From: Flavobacterium gelatinilyticum
Lineage (GTDB): Bacteria > Bacteroidota > Bacteroidia > Flavobacteriales > Flavobacteriaceae
Assembly: GCF_027111295.1 (NCBI RefSeq)
Contig: NZ_CP114287.1
Span: 992,001 to 1,056,000, forward strand
Direction: 5' to 3'
Length of the DNA stretch: 64,000 nt
Made by a program: the position numbers and the translations under genes. Positions 26,320 through 35,995 of the stretch are shown here, in pieces. Position 1 is the stretch's first letter, and the number at the start of each line of letters is the position of its first letter. A model generated the notes under the pieces. That model did not search any database and was not told the origin of the DNA. It worked only from the letters and a program-made list of their open reading frames with translations.

Positions 26320-27513
26320 TTACACTGTTGTAATCTCTTTATCTTTTCTTGCCGAAAAATTGAGGAAATACAATATTCCAACCATAAAAAGCAATCCAGC
26401 ACAAACCAATAAGGCAATACTTAATGTTGAAGCGTGTGCGATAAACCCAACGCCCACAGGTCCTAACAATTGCCCGGAATAGCCCATAGTCGTAATAGCT
26501 GCAACGGCTGTTGCTGTTTTGATGTTTTTCAGCTTTCCGGCTTCATTAAAAAATACCGGAACAATATTCGCGGCACCACATCCTAAAAGGAAAAAACCTA
26601 ACAGAGAAAGTCCGATAAAAGGCGATAAAATTCCCAATAGTAAACCGGATGCCGCCAGTACAGCGCCTGCAATTACCACTTTTAGAGAACTGTATTTTTG
26701 TACAATACCGTCTCCAAATAATCTCATAATGGCCATAGCAGTCGAAAAAACGGCATATCCCATTCCGGACCAGCTTTCGTCAAGTCCTTTGTTTTCGTAC
26801 AGAAATAAAGCGCTCCAATCGAGCATGGCGCCTTCGACCATGAAAACTATAAAACATAAAAATCCTAAAAACAAAACACCGCGCTGTAACCAGGACCAGT
26901 TCCAAGACGAAGCAGTTTCTTCTTTTTCAGTTTGTGACTGAGTCGTAAATTCTTCTTCGGCGCTGAATAATTTTTTATACTGGAAACCAACAGTAAGCAG
27001 CACCAAAATTGAAAGACACAATGCAGCAAATAGAGGTTCAAGTCCGATTTTTATTAAAAGACCAAGCCCGAGAGAGCCGAACAAACCGCCCACACTGAAA
27101 AGTCCATGGAGTGAAGACATAATAGGTTTTCCGTATAAATTTTGAAGATGAACGCCAAAAGCATTCATAGCCACATCGATAGTTCCGATTCCGGCACCAA
27201 AAAGAAGCAGTGCCGCACTCATAAAAGCAATTCCCTCCAGAAAAGCCAAAAGAGGCAATGTAACTGCGATAAGTGTCGCTGCAAAGGCAATAATAATGCG
27301 ATTACCGTAACGCTCGCTTAAAAAACCGCTGATGGGCATCATTATAATTGCCCCCGTTCCTAAAAGTAATAACAACATTCCTAATCCGGCATCGTCGAGT
27401 GATAAACGTGCTTTCGCAAAAGGAACCATAGGTGCCCAGCCCGACAAAGCAAGTCCGCAGACAAAAAATATACTTCTTATAGCAGTGACTGCCTTTACAA
27501 TTCTGATTTCCAT
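26320..27513 (-). CDS. MFS transporter
   Basis: 397 residues with about twelve transmembrane helices. The loop between helices 2 and 3 has GFLSERYGNR, a variant of the MFS signature, and the middle loop (residues 187-205, TTQSQTEKEETASSW) is hydrophilic. The arrangement resembles the YbjJ-type sugar or drug MFS group. Together with the convergent DeoR-type regulator a role in sugar or sugar-derivative uptake is likely; the substrate is not readable. A 14-bp perfect palindrome lies just upstream of the start, and a terminator downstream, so the gene is monocistronic. Confidence 0.82.
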   Translation of the reverse strand: MEIRIVKAVTAIRSIFFVCGLALSGWAPMVPFAKARLSLDDAGLGMLLLLLGTGAIIMMPISGFLSERYGNRIIIAFAATLIAVTLPLLAFLEGIAFMSAALLLFGAGIGTIDVAMNAFGVHLQNLYGKPIMSSLHGLFSVGGLFGSLGLGLLIKIGLEPLFAALCLSILVLLTVGFQYKKLFSAEEEFTTQSQTEKEETASSWNWSWLQRGVLFLGFLCFIVFMVEGAMLDWSALFLYENKGLDESWSGMGYAVFSTAMAIMRLFGDGIVQKYSSLKVVIAGAVLAASGLLLGILSPFIGLSLLGFFLLGCGAANIVPVFFNEAGKLKNIKTATAVAAITTMGYSGQLLGPVGVGFIAHASTLSIALLVCAGLLFMVGILYFLNFSARKDKEITTV

Positions 27514-27526
27514 TTAAACAATAATT

Positions 27527-27568
27527 TATTTTGCAATATTAAGCAAATTTGCAAAATATTGCAAAATA
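27527..27568 (-). promoter_or_regulatory. Operator-like inverted repeat before the MFS gene
   Basis: TATTTTGCAATATT (27527-27540) and AATATTGCAAAATA (27555-27568) are perfect 14-bp arms with a 14-bp spacer. The left arm ends 13 bp from the start codon at 27513. The core word TTTTGCAA is repeated in the spacer region. It is a good candidate binding site for a repressor, most simply the DeoR-type protein. The rest of the 27514-27947 gap holds two terminators and a degenerate AT-rich repeat. Confidence 0.55.
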
Positions 27569-27616
27569 TTTTTAGTTTAATTTTTTAAATAAAATCAAAA
27601 GGAAACATGCAGGCAT

Positions 27617-27640
27617 AAAAAAAGGTCTTAAAAAAGACCT
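27617..27640 (-). terminator. Hairpin with T-tract downstream of the M16 peptidase gene
   Basis: AGGTCTT (27623-27629) pairs with AAGACCT (27634-27640). On the minus strand a run of T follows. It may be a back-up terminator for the M16 gene. Confidence 0.6.
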
Positions 27641-27786
27641 CAGAAATCATCAACAAGCGAAATATTGTTCTAAAAATAGATTATAGATTCAGGATTTGGA
27701 CATTCAATTTTGGAATTTGAAATTTAGACTCGAGCGAAAGCAAAGAGGCGAAGCCATAAAATCTAAAATCAACAATCTAAAATTTA

Positions 27787-27814
27787 AAAGAGCTGTCCGG
27801 CAAAACAGCTCTTT
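27787..27814 (-). terminator. Terminator-like hairpin downstream of the M16 peptidase gene
   Basis: AAAGAGCTGT (27787-27796) pairs perfectly with ACAGCTCTTT (27805-27814). The tract after it on the minus strand is AT-rich but interrupted. It is the first hairpin met after the M16 gene. Confidence 0.55.
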
Positions 27815-27947
27815 CCAGTCTACACAAATTCTATAACTAATTCAAATTTTTAAAAACCTAAGTTTTTCCGTAACAGACTATTAAAATTAAAGCAAGGAAT
27901 TGCCGTTCCTGATTTGTATATTCAGGTTTTAAATAAAAGGGCAATTC

Positions 27948-30767
27948 TTAATTTGCTTTTGCAGAAGCATCGTTTTTGGCCTGCATCATCACTTCGACCT
28001 GATCTGCTTTTGGCAGGACTTCGGCAGCATATTTTTTAATATCTTTTACAGAAATACTTTTGATTAGTTTTTCATACGTATCGCTGTCTGTGTATTTATC
28101 ACCTGTTTTTAACTGATCGACAATCGTGTTCATCCAGTACGTATTCGACTTGATATTCTGCTGATTGCTTTTGATTAAATCCTCTTTTATGTCTGATAAA
28201 TCTTTTTCGTTTACATCATTTTTTACGATTACATCAAGTTCATCATACACGATCTGAAGCAGTTTGGTATCTTTTTCAGGATTACAGTCAAAACTTACGC
28301 GGAGAGAAAAAACAGGCGTCGGGTTTTTAGAAAGCGAACTCTGGGTCTGAACGCCGTAGCTTCCGCCCTCGTCTTCCCTGATTTTATCCAGATAACGTTT
28401 GTCTAAAAGCTGTGACAGCATATACGCCATAATTTGTTTTTTCTCAGAAAAGGCGGCGTTTCTGTTTTCAAGATGCACATAAATACTCGTCTTTGGAACA
28501 TTCATTTCTCTTGCCAGTTTTACTTTTGCAATTCCTTTTGCCATACCAATTTTATGGTCAGTGAATTTTTCCTGCGTATGATTTCCCGCCACATTCCCTA
28601 AATATTTATTGATGTTTTCAATATCATTTTCAGAAACGTTACCTACAAAAACAAAGGTAAAATCTGATGCGTTTGAGATGCGTTCTTTATAGATTTTTGA
28701 TGCCGCATCGAATTTTAATTCGTTCAGGTTTTCTTTACTTAAAAGAAAAGTCCGCTTGCTGTGGTTCGTGTCGAGCACAGCAATGGTATCGCCATATACT
28801 TTGCCGTTGTCATCAGCAGCGTTTTCGAGCGCGTTGCCGTAATAATCAATGATTCGTTTGTACGCCTGTGTTTCAAAACGCGGATTTTTAAAGTATAAAT
28901 ACGTCAGCTGTAATAAAGTTTCCAGATCTTTTTTTACGGCGCTTCCGCTGAAACCTTCGTAATGTTCGCCAATAAACGGACTGATTTTAACAGTTTTTCC
29001 GGCAAGCTGTTTTTGTAAATCGGTTACTTTAAAATCACCTAAACCTGAATTTTTAGCTAAAACCGTGGCAATTTGTGCCGAAGGTAAATCTTGTTCGCTG
29101 ATTACGGATACACCACCCGGACTAAAAGCTGAAAACAGAATCTGATCCTGAGATAAAGTGGTTGGGTAAATAATTACTCTGGCACCATTTTGCAAAACAT
29201 ATCCTTTGGCTTCTTTTATTCCTTTTACTTCAAATTTCTTTGTTACAGGTTTAGCTGTAAGGTTTTCATTTACCAAAGCCGTATTGGCAACTGTCTCGGT
29301 ATAAGGTTCTAGTTTTTGGGCTTTGATAGATGCAATTGCCGTTGTATACTCTGTTTCTGAAGGGTATTTTACATTGTCTTTTTCAGGTCCTGAAACCGTC
29401 AGAATCTGATTTTTCTCTGTTGGAAGCGCACGGAAAACCGCATTGATTTCGGCAATATCCAGCTTCGCTAAAGTTTTGTCTACAAGGGCTGCTTCGTCTT
29501 CCAGACTCATTACCGGTGACGCTTCTAAATAATAATTCTGCAATTGTGAAGCCCAGTTTTCATTGCTGATTTTATCTTTGTTTTTTAACTGGTTTTCATA
29601 ACCTGAACGCATATTTTCTTTTACACGTTCGAGTTCTTCTTTTGTGAATCCGTTTTGAATGGCGCGTTCGTACTCGGTATAAGCCTGCTGGAAAGCTTCC
29701 AGCAATCGGCCGTTTTTAGGATTTACGGTTAAAGTGAAAAATGAAGTTAATCGTGTTAAACTTGAATGACTTACACCTGCAGATAACAAAGCGGTTTCGT
29801 TATTCACGGTATATTCTCTGAAACGATTGTTAAGCATTTGCAGGGCTAATTGTTCTGCAATGCTGTTTTCAAAAACTGTCATGTCCTGAACAAGCGGTTT
29901 GTTCTTTTTGAAGTTTAAAGAAATAGAGGTTTTCTGTGCTTCTTTATCAACAGCCAGTTTGTACAAAAGTTTGTCGTTGTCCGGAACTCTTTCGTAGACG
30001 CGTTCGGCAGGATTGGAAGGTTTTGGTATTGAACCCATTATTTTTTTAATCTGCTGTTCGATTTTCGCCGGATCAATATCGCCTACAATCACAACCGCCT
30101 GATGTGTCGGCAGGTACCATTTTTTATAATAATCCCTAAGCTGCTTGTATTTGAAATTCTGAATCAGGTTCATATCGCCCAAAACGTCTCTTTTGGCATA
30201 TTTTGATCCGTTGTACAATACGGGTTCCAGCTGCGAACCAATTCTTAAATCGGCGTTTCTTCTGGTGCGCCATTCTTCGTTTATTACGCCTCTTTCAGCA
30301 TCGATTTCAGCATCTTTTAAAGATAAAAATCCTGACCAGTCGTGCAAAACATACAAACAGGAATCCAACAAAACCGGATTTTTTACAGGAACATTGCTAA
30401 TGTTGTAAACCGTTTCGTCATGCGAAGTATAGGCGTTAATATCACGCCCAAAAGTTACTCCGTGCTTTGCCAGCATATTAATGATGCCTTTTCCTTTAAA
30501 ATGCTCGGTTCCGTTAAAAGCCATGTGTTCCAGAAAATGCGCCAGTCCGTTTTGGTTGTCATCCTCTAAAATAGCACCTACATTTTGTACAAAGTAAAAA
30601 TCGGCTCGCTCTTTTGGCCATTCGTTGTGAAGGATAAAGTACTGCATTCCGTTGTTTAGTGTGCCGTGAACTACATCTTTCCGGAGCGGAATTGTGGTTT
30701 TAAACTGCGCTGCTGCCTGAGTTAAGCCTAGTATCAGGAAATGTACAGCTAATAATTTTATTTTCAT
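27948..30767 (-). CDS. M16-family zinc metallopeptidase (pitrilysin-like), secreted
   Basis: 939 residues, a two-lobed M16 protein. The signal peptide ends near LTQAAAQ. The inverted zinc motif HxxEH is H77-FLE-H81 in GLAHFLEHMAFNG. A distal glutamate is expected in ERGVINEEWRTR. The second half, from about residue 500, is the inactive M16 lobe with SKNPTPVFSLRVSFDCNPEK. These enzymes degrade peptides in the periplasm. A 629-bp spacer with tandem repeats separates it from the S9 peptidase gene, so it may be transcribed separately, but peptide degradation fits the locus. Confidence 0.88.
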   Translation of the reverse strand: MKIKLLAVHFLILGLTQAAAQFKTTIPLRKDVVHGTLNNGMQYFILHNEWPKERADFYFVQNVGAILEDDNQNGLAHFLEHMAFNGTEHFKGKGIINMLAKHGVTFGRDINAYTSHDETVYNISNVPVKNPVLLDSCLYVLHDWSGFLSLKDAEIDAERGVINEEWRTRRNADLRIGSQLEPVLYNGSKYAKRDVLGDMNLIQNFKYKQLRDYYKKWYLPTHQAVVIVGDIDPAKIEQQIKKIMGSIPKPSNPAERVYERVPDNDKLLYKLAVDKEAQKTSISLNFKKNKPLVQDMTVFENSIAEQLALQMLNNRFREYTVNNETALLSAGVSHSSLTRLTSFFTLTVNPKNGRLLEAFQQAYTEYERAIQNGFTKEELERVKENMRSGYENQLKNKDKISNENWASQLQNYYLEASPVMSLEDEAALVDKTLAKLDIAEINAVFRALPTEKNQILTVSGPEKDNVKYPSETEYTTAIASIKAQKLEPYTETVANTALVNENLTAKPVTKKFEVKGIKEAKGYVLQNGARVIIYPTTLSQDQILFSAFSPGGVSVISEQDLPSAQIATVLAKNSGLGDFKVTDLQKQLAGKTVKISPFIGEHYEGFSGSAVKKDLETLLQLTYLYFKNPRFETQAYKRIIDYYGNALENAADDNGKVYGDTIAVLDTNHSKRTFLLSKENLNELKFDAASKIYKERISNASDFTFVFVGNVSENDIENINKYLGNVAGNHTQEKFTDHKIGMAKGIAKVKLAREMNVPKTSIYVHLENRNAAFSEKKQIMAYMLSQLLDKRYLDKIREDEGGSYGVQTQSSLSKNPTPVFSLRVSFDCNPEKDTKLLQIVYDELDVIVKNDVNEKDLSDIKEDLIKSNQQNIKSNTYWMNTIVDQLKTGDKYTDSDTYEKLIKSISVKDIKKYAAEVLPKADQVEVMMQAKNDASAKAN

Positions 30768-30903
30768 TGTGTTGATAGTTTTTTGTTCTTTTTTGATTGG
30801 ATTTTTTTAAAGTGATATAAAAAATATTATTCCAACATAATGTTTTGATAATAATTCCTATATCATATAGATAGTTATAGAGAGACAAAAGTTTTGTTTC
30901 TCT

Positions 30904-31310
30904 GCTCAATCTGCACGATCTGCGGGGAATAATTTTTAACACATAGTGACATAGATTTTTCTTTGTCTGCAAAAAGACATTTCATTGGTTTAAACAAACA
31001 TAGTTTTGTGTTGAAAAAATCAATATGCTTAATCTGCGTGAAATAAATTCTAACACATAGGGACATAGATTTTTCTTTGTCTGTAAAAAGGCATTTCATT
31101 GGTTTAAACAAACATAGCTTTGTGTTGAAAAAATCAATATGCTTAATCTGCATGAAATAAATTCTAACACATAGGAACATAGATTTTTCTTTGTCTGCAA
31201 AAAGGCATTTCATTGGTTTAAACAAACATAGCTTTGTTGCGAAAATCTAATCTGCTCAATCTGCCGGATCTGCGGGAAATATTTTTTAACACATAGGGAC
31301 ATAGCTATGT
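30904..31310. repeat. Tandem repeat of about 114 bp, three full units plus a partial one
   Basis: Units begin at about 30904, 31027, 31141 and 31254. Each has an AATCTGC head, then TAACACATAGGGACATAGA, CTTTGTCTGCAAAAAGGC, ATTTCATTGGTTTAAACAAA and CATAGCTTTGTG. The two inner units are nearly identical; the outer two share a different head (TCTGCGGG). The spacing of the TAACACATAG word is 114, 114 and 122 bp. Because 114 is a multiple of three, an open frame of 38-residue repeats appears on the minus strand, but its amino acids look non-coding. The gap 30768-31396 holds nothing else recognisable. Confidence 0.85.
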
Positions 31311-31396
31311 ATAGAAGTCTGCTCCTATTTACAACTCTGCGAGAAAGAAAAAAACTATGCCTCTATGTGTCAAAACATTTTTACCATGATCAAAAA

Positions 31397-33976
31397 CTAC
31401 ATCCACTCAGGGCGAGAAGCTCCTTTTAAGTAGTAATCAAAATACTGCTGCATTTTTTGTGTCCAGTCTTTTTGGTTTACTGCTTTGTCAAGCGTGTGGT
31501 TTTCGGTTTTGTAGTTTACAAGCCACGCTTGTTTTCCCTGTCTTCTCAAAGCAAAAAACAATCCCATACCCTGATCGAACGGAACGGCTCCGTCGCGGTC
31601 GTTATGAAAAATAAGTGTTGGCGTTGTTACTTTACCCGTTTTAAAAATTGGCGAATTATCCAGGTATTCTTTTGGATATTCGAACATAGAACCTTTCATA
31701 CGGTACTGATCGGCTTCGTATTTAAACATATTCGAAATTCCGTTTACACGATAATTTAAATAGTTTGAAGTAAAATTGCTTACTCCGGAACCTACAATCG
31801 CACACGTATAAATTGGAGTCTGCGTCAGGATATACGAAGTTTCGTAACCTCCAAAACTATGTCCCTGAATTCCAATTTTTCCTTTTTCTGTGATTTTCTG
31901 GTCGATTAAATATTGGGTGCCGCTTACAACAGCATTGTATGCACTGTTTCCGGGACTATTGTAGGTGTATTTTACATCCGGCATGAAAACTAAATAGCCT
32001 CTGCTTACAAAAGTTGGAATATTGATGTTTGATGTGCTTAATTCAGGCATGGCATAATGGTTCATTTCATGTGTGTGTTTTTCGTAAAAATGAACAATAA
32101 CCGGATACGTTTTGGATGCATCATAGTTTTCAGGAACATATAAAATTCCTTCTGCTTCAGAGCCATCATAATTTTTCCAGCGAAGCAGTTTAGTCTTCAT
32201 CCAGTTGTATTCTGCTTGCTGCGGATTTACGGTTGTAAGCCTTTTTTGAGTTTTAAAACTGTCATTTGCGTACCATAAATCAGGAAATACAGAGGCGCTT
32301 TCTTTGGTAAATAAATAACTTCCGTTTCCTGCAAATGACTGAATTTTAATATCATAATTTGGATCGCTCGCCAAAACCGTGATTTTTTTATTCTTTAAAA
32401 GATACACACCTTCGGCTTTTGTTTTGGTATTAAAACCTCTAAGAGTAAGTGTTTTATCAGTTAGATTGCCGCCAAATTCAGATCCGTATAGACGCAAAAT
32501 AACATTGTTCTTTCTGCCAAATTCCTGCGTTAACGAATACGGTTTTGCAGTTCCCGTAAGGTCAACAACCCAAATATCGTATTTATCATAAAAGGCAGCG
32601 CTGTTTCCGTTGTTCAGCCAGCCTGCCAGTCCGTAAGGCACAGGCGTTTTCCCCATGTCTTTTTCTTCATCGGTTAGAGTGTAAGGAAGCTGAGCGGTGA
32701 TATTTTTAAATTCGTTCGAAGTTCCGTCTGTTTTATACGTCTGCCAAACCTGCTGTTTTTCATCAAAAAATAATCCGTAAGTTCCCGCAGGATTCCAGAA
32801 AGGGGTTGAATTAATACCTTCTTTCAGCAATTGTTCTTTTCCTGTTGCTACATCAACGACGTATAAATCGCTTCTTTCGTTAAATGTCCAGTCAACATCT
32901 ATCGTGTATTTATCGTTTACGTATTTGAATATTTTTGGATAATTTTCAGCATCAGGATGGCTTACATTTGTGTAATGGCTGTCTGAAATTTTAATGATTT
33001 TCTTTTCTTTTAAATCATAAACATATAACGGATCTTTTGCTGATGCTTTTTCATTACGCACCTTTGCCAGTCTGCGTTCCATTGAACCTTCGTTCCATTT
33101 CCAGATATCGATATCTGATTTTTTAATACGGTTATCCGGATATTGGTTCGAAGCTGATCTGATATTCAGATAAATAAAACGTGAATTTTCTGTAAACGGA
33201 TAAGCGGATCTCGAGAACACATAGTCTTTATCCTGCCATTTTATGGCATTAAAATCTAAAACTTCTTTTTGTGTATTGGTTTTGAGGTTGAAGTAATGAA
33301 GTGCATTTACATCATTATTAGGGTCTGATTTTGTTGTAAACGAACCTTCGTATTCGTTAGTATTCATCGAAAAATCACCAAAAGCATCAGCCGGACTGCT
33401 GTAGATTTCTTTATAAGGTCCTTTTATATCGCCGTATTTTAAAACAATCGTATTGTCGTTTACCTGCGTAAATATAATTTTCTGACCGCGAAGTATTTTA
33501 GACGATTTAATGTTATTGATGACAATGCTGTCGTTTTTGCCCAGATCAAAAAATACCAGTTTATTTGCAGGATTTCCGTAATGGGTATAATACAGGTAAT
33601 TAGTTCCTTCAAGCGCCTGAGTGTAATCAGATATTTTCCATGCTTTTTTTGTACCTGCTGCAAGATTGTGCAGATAAGTAATATTGTTTTCCTGATACAT
33701 CAAAATGTCGCCTGTGCCCACAAAATTGGCATCGCTGATTTTATTCAGTGTCTGCTTTTTTCCGGATTTGGTGTTTACGATAAAAGTTTCAGGTTCTGAT
33801 TCTTTTTCCGTATCCTGAAAAACGGTTTTGTACGTTACCCAATTACCGTTGTATGAAATTTTACTCGTACCTACTCTTTTCCATGATTGGTATGCGATAC
33901 TGTCAACAACTTTTTTCTGTGCAGATATACTGTGTATACCCGCAGAGAGTATACACAGCAAAAATATTTTTTTCAT
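31397..33976 (-). CDS. Prolyl oligopeptidase-family (S9) serine peptidase, secreted
   Basis: About 859 residues from the ATG at 33976, where the signal peptide MKKIFLLCILSAGIHSISAQ begins. The first two thirds form a WD/beta-propeller-like region. The C-terminal alpha/beta-hydrolase domain has VIVHFYEKHTH, the nucleophile in GIQGHSFGGYETS, an acid in HNDRDGAVPFDQG and the histidine in ENHTLD. Such S9 enzymes trim peptides with internal or N-terminal specificity in the periplasm. It is the last gene of the operon after SusC, SusD and the TlpA-like protein, so it probably processes peptides imported by them. Confidence 0.88.
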   Translation of the reverse strand: MKKIFLLCILSAGIHSISAQKKVVDSIAYQSWKRVGTSKISYNGNWVTYKTVFQDTEKESEPETFIVNTKSGKKQTLNKISDANFVGTGDILMYQENNITYLHNLAAGTKKAWKISDYTQALEGTNYLYYTHYGNPANKLVFFDLGKNDSIVINNIKSSKILRGQKIIFTQVNDNTIVLKYGDIKGPYKEIYSSPADAFGDFSMNTNEYEGSFTTKSDPNNDVNALHYFNLKTNTQKEVLDFNAIKWQDKDYVFSRSAYPFTENSRFIYLNIRSASNQYPDNRIKKSDIDIWKWNEGSMERRLAKVRNEKASAKDPLYVYDLKEKKIIKISDSHYTNVSHPDAENYPKIFKYVNDKYTIDVDWTFNERSDLYVVDVATGKEQLLKEGINSTPFWNPAGTYGLFFDEKQQVWQTYKTDGTSNEFKNITAQLPYTLTDEEKDMGKTPVPYGLAGWLNNGNSAAFYDKYDIWVVDLTGTAKPYSLTQEFGRKNNVILRLYGSEFGGNLTDKTLTLRGFNTKTKAEGVYLLKNKKITVLASDPNYDIKIQSFAGNGSYLFTKESASVFPDLWYANDSFKTQKRLTTVNPQQAEYNWMKTKLLRWKNYDGSEAEGILYVPENYDASKTYPVIVHFYEKHTHEMNHYAMPELSTSNINIPTFVSRGYLVFMPDVKYTYNSPGNSAYNAVVSGTQYLIDQKITEKGKIGIQGHSFGGYETSYILTQTPIYTCAIVGSGVSNFTSNYLNYRVNGISNMFKYEADQYRMKGSMFEYPKEYLDNSPIFKTGKVTTPTLIFHNDRDGAVPFDQGMGLFFALRRQGKQAWLVNYKTENHTLDKAVNQKDWTQKMQQYFDYYLKGASRPEWM

Positions 33977-34000
33977 ATTTGACTGGATTTTCAAAAGAAA

Positions 34001-35983
34001 TTATTCGTTTTTTAAAGTATTTATAACTTCTGATAATTCATCTACAAGCTGTCCCGGATTTCCAGAGTAGCCTTCAGATGTAAATCGGATCTGGCCGTTT
34101 TTAATCACCACTTTTCTTGGGATACCGCTTGATTTAAAGATGACCGCGTATTTTGAAAAAGATTCATTGTTAGTCCCGCCGCCTTTTTTAACTAAATCGA
34201 AATAAGTATCTAATTTTAATCCTTTTTCTTTTAAATACGCGACCGCTTCTTTTTTGTACGATTCTTTGGTTTCCTGAGTGCTGATGAAATAAAACTCAAC
34301 TTGTTTGTCTGTTTTGTAATTGGTAACTAATTGCTGCATAGCCGGAAATGCTTTTTTGCAAGGTCCGCACCAGGTTGCCCAAAAGTCGATTACAATAATT
34401 TTTCCGTTGTTTAAATCCAATTGTTTTGTTTTTCCGTCGGCTGCCTGAACTTTAATTGCCGGAGCCGCAACCGGGTCCATAAGGGCAATTTTTTCTCCGT
34501 GGCTGTTTTCTTTTTTCAGCTGCTCTAAATAGGCTGGAAAATCTGCTTCTTTTTTACCTTCTTTGAGATACGCTTCTTTTAATTTCGCTGTTAAACCTTC
34601 TGATAAAGTATTGGTTTTTGCCGCATTTTTCAAAACCTCAATAATGGGTTTGTTTAGTGCTTCTAACGCTCTTACATGAATATCGTTGATGCTTGCTTTT
34701 TCATAACGTTTTTCAAACGGAAGCAATTCAAAAGTTTCGATTACTTCTTTGTACTTTTTCAGCATATCGTACATACGAATCTGAATAATCAGTTGATTGT
34801 TAAGTCCGTTAATCGCATTTTCCGCTGCCTGATTCGGCGACCAGTAAATGCCCTGCATATACGACATGTCATTTATTTTTAACTGCATTTGTTTGATAAT
34901 AGGCACTGCCATTGTTTCGATCACCTGCGGTTCTACAGTTTTTAAGTACAAAGCTTTAGAAATATTCTGGTGGTAGGCATCGTTTAATGAATTGAAATTC
35001 ATAGTCGGAATCATTGCCAGAATGCTTTTATAATCTTTGGTTTCGAAAAGGTACGCAAACTTCATTTTTGTGATATTATCATACAAATAATTCTGCGAAG
35101 CCGGTACTTCTTTACTGCTGTACGGGAAATCAGCCAAAAACTGGTCTACAGCTTTGTTTCTCTCTGCTGCATCTGCGATTGGAGTGATTTTCTGGAAAGC
35201 TTTAAAACGCTGATAAGATCCTTTTGGAAATTGTTTTACGATTACAGTTTCAAGAGAATCTGCTTTTGCTTTATCCTTTAATTCATACAAATAAATACTG
35301 TGCAGTTTTACGAAAACTTCTTCCGGCATTCCTTTTGTGTTTTTTGAGAATTCACCTAAAAATTTACGTCCCAGTACATCGAATTTCTCCGGTTTCTGTA
35401 CTTTCAGCACTTTTAAATATGTGTCAAAAAATTCAGGAAATCTGTCCGGATGATCGGCTACTTCTTTCTTTAACCAATATTCGGTTGCATCTCCTTCGAT
35501 TGAAAAATCTTTGAAGTAACCGCCAAATTCGCCGTTGAAATCTTTATTTCTAAAAGTTCCCCACGCCAGGTCAGCACCCGGAAGTTTGGCTTTTGGTTCT
35601 TTAAATGAAGTCAGAAGATACCCGCTGTCCTGACCTGTATCAGTCTCAATGCCGTTATCTGTATTGGCATAGAATTTAAATGCCATAAAAGCACAATTTG
35701 CCGGAATTTTATATTCTACGTTATAAACCGCGCCGTTTTTTTTCATTGACAGATCTTCTATTTCCCATCTGTAATCGCCAAAATAGTATACATATCCTTT
35801 AATATCCTTGTTTTTTTCAAGAGGTCCGCCTTTTGGGTCATAGGTCATTTTTATGGTTGATCCTACGAACGGAACATCCGGCATACCTGTTAATCTTGAT
35901 TTTACTTCCTGAGCTTGTGCCTGAAAGATATTGACGCATAAAGCCAATACCAATAGTTTGATATTTATTATTTTTTTGAACAT
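34001..35983 (-). CDS. TlpA-like thioredoxin-domain protein
   Basis: 660 residues. The signal peptide ends near FQAQAQE. The long N-terminal and central parts (about 25-500) are helical and beta-rich without a clear family. The C-terminal thioredoxin domain starts near IIVIDFWATWCGPCKKAF, with a complete WCGPC redox site, and includes the cis-proline region SSGIPRKVVI. TlpA-like proteins act as periplasmic thiol reductases or isomerases. The gene lies 12 bp after susD and 24 bp before the S9 peptidase. In Bacteroidota such large TlpA proteins recur in SusCD loci with peptidases; a role in reducing disulfides of protein substrates is an inference. Confidence 0.82.
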   Translation of the reverse strand: MFKKIINIKLLVLALCVNIFQAQAQEVKSRLTGMPDVPFVGSTIKMTYDPKGGPLEKNKDIKGYVYYFGDYRWEIEDLSMKKNGAVYNVEYKIPANCAFMAFKFYANTDNGIETDTGQDSGYLLTSFKEPKAKLPGADLAWGTFRNKDFNGEFGGYFKDFSIEGDATEYWLKKEVADHPDRFPEFFDTYLKVLKVQKPEKFDVLGRKFLGEFSKNTKGMPEEVFVKLHSIYLYELKDKAKADSLETVIVKQFPKGSYQRFKAFQKITPIADAAERNKAVDQFLADFPYSSKEVPASQNYLYDNITKMKFAYLFETKDYKSILAMIPTMNFNSLNDAYHQNISKALYLKTVEPQVIETMAVPIIKQMQLKINDMSYMQGIYWSPNQAAENAINGLNNQLIIQIRMYDMLKKYKEVIETFELLPFEKRYEKASINDIHVRALEALNKPIIEVLKNAAKTNTLSEGLTAKLKEAYLKEGKKEADFPAYLEQLKKENSHGEKIALMDPVAAPAIKVQAADGKTKQLDLNNGKIIVIDFWATWCGPCKKAFPAMQQLVTNYKTDKQVEFYFISTQETKESYKKEAVAYLKEKGLKLDTYFDLVKKGGGTNNESFSKYAVIFKSSGIPRKVVIKNGQIRFTSEGYSGNPGQLVDELSEVINTLKNE

Positions 35984-35995
35984 TGTAAAGTGTTT

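Noticed and set aside
26519..26941. Long plus-strand frame (140 codons) inside the MFS gene
   Set aside because: Antisense to a clear membrane transporter gene; residue composition (many Lys, Pro, Ser) is the usual shadow of hydrophobic codons.
30875..31225. Open frame of about 116 codons made of 38-residue repeats on the minus strand
   Set aside because: It exists only because the tandem DNA repeat length is a multiple of three; composition is unlike the neighbouring genes and no export or domain signal is present.
30904..31310. CRISPR array
   Set aside because: Units are 114 bp and contiguous, without short repeats separated by unique spacers, and no cas gene is near.
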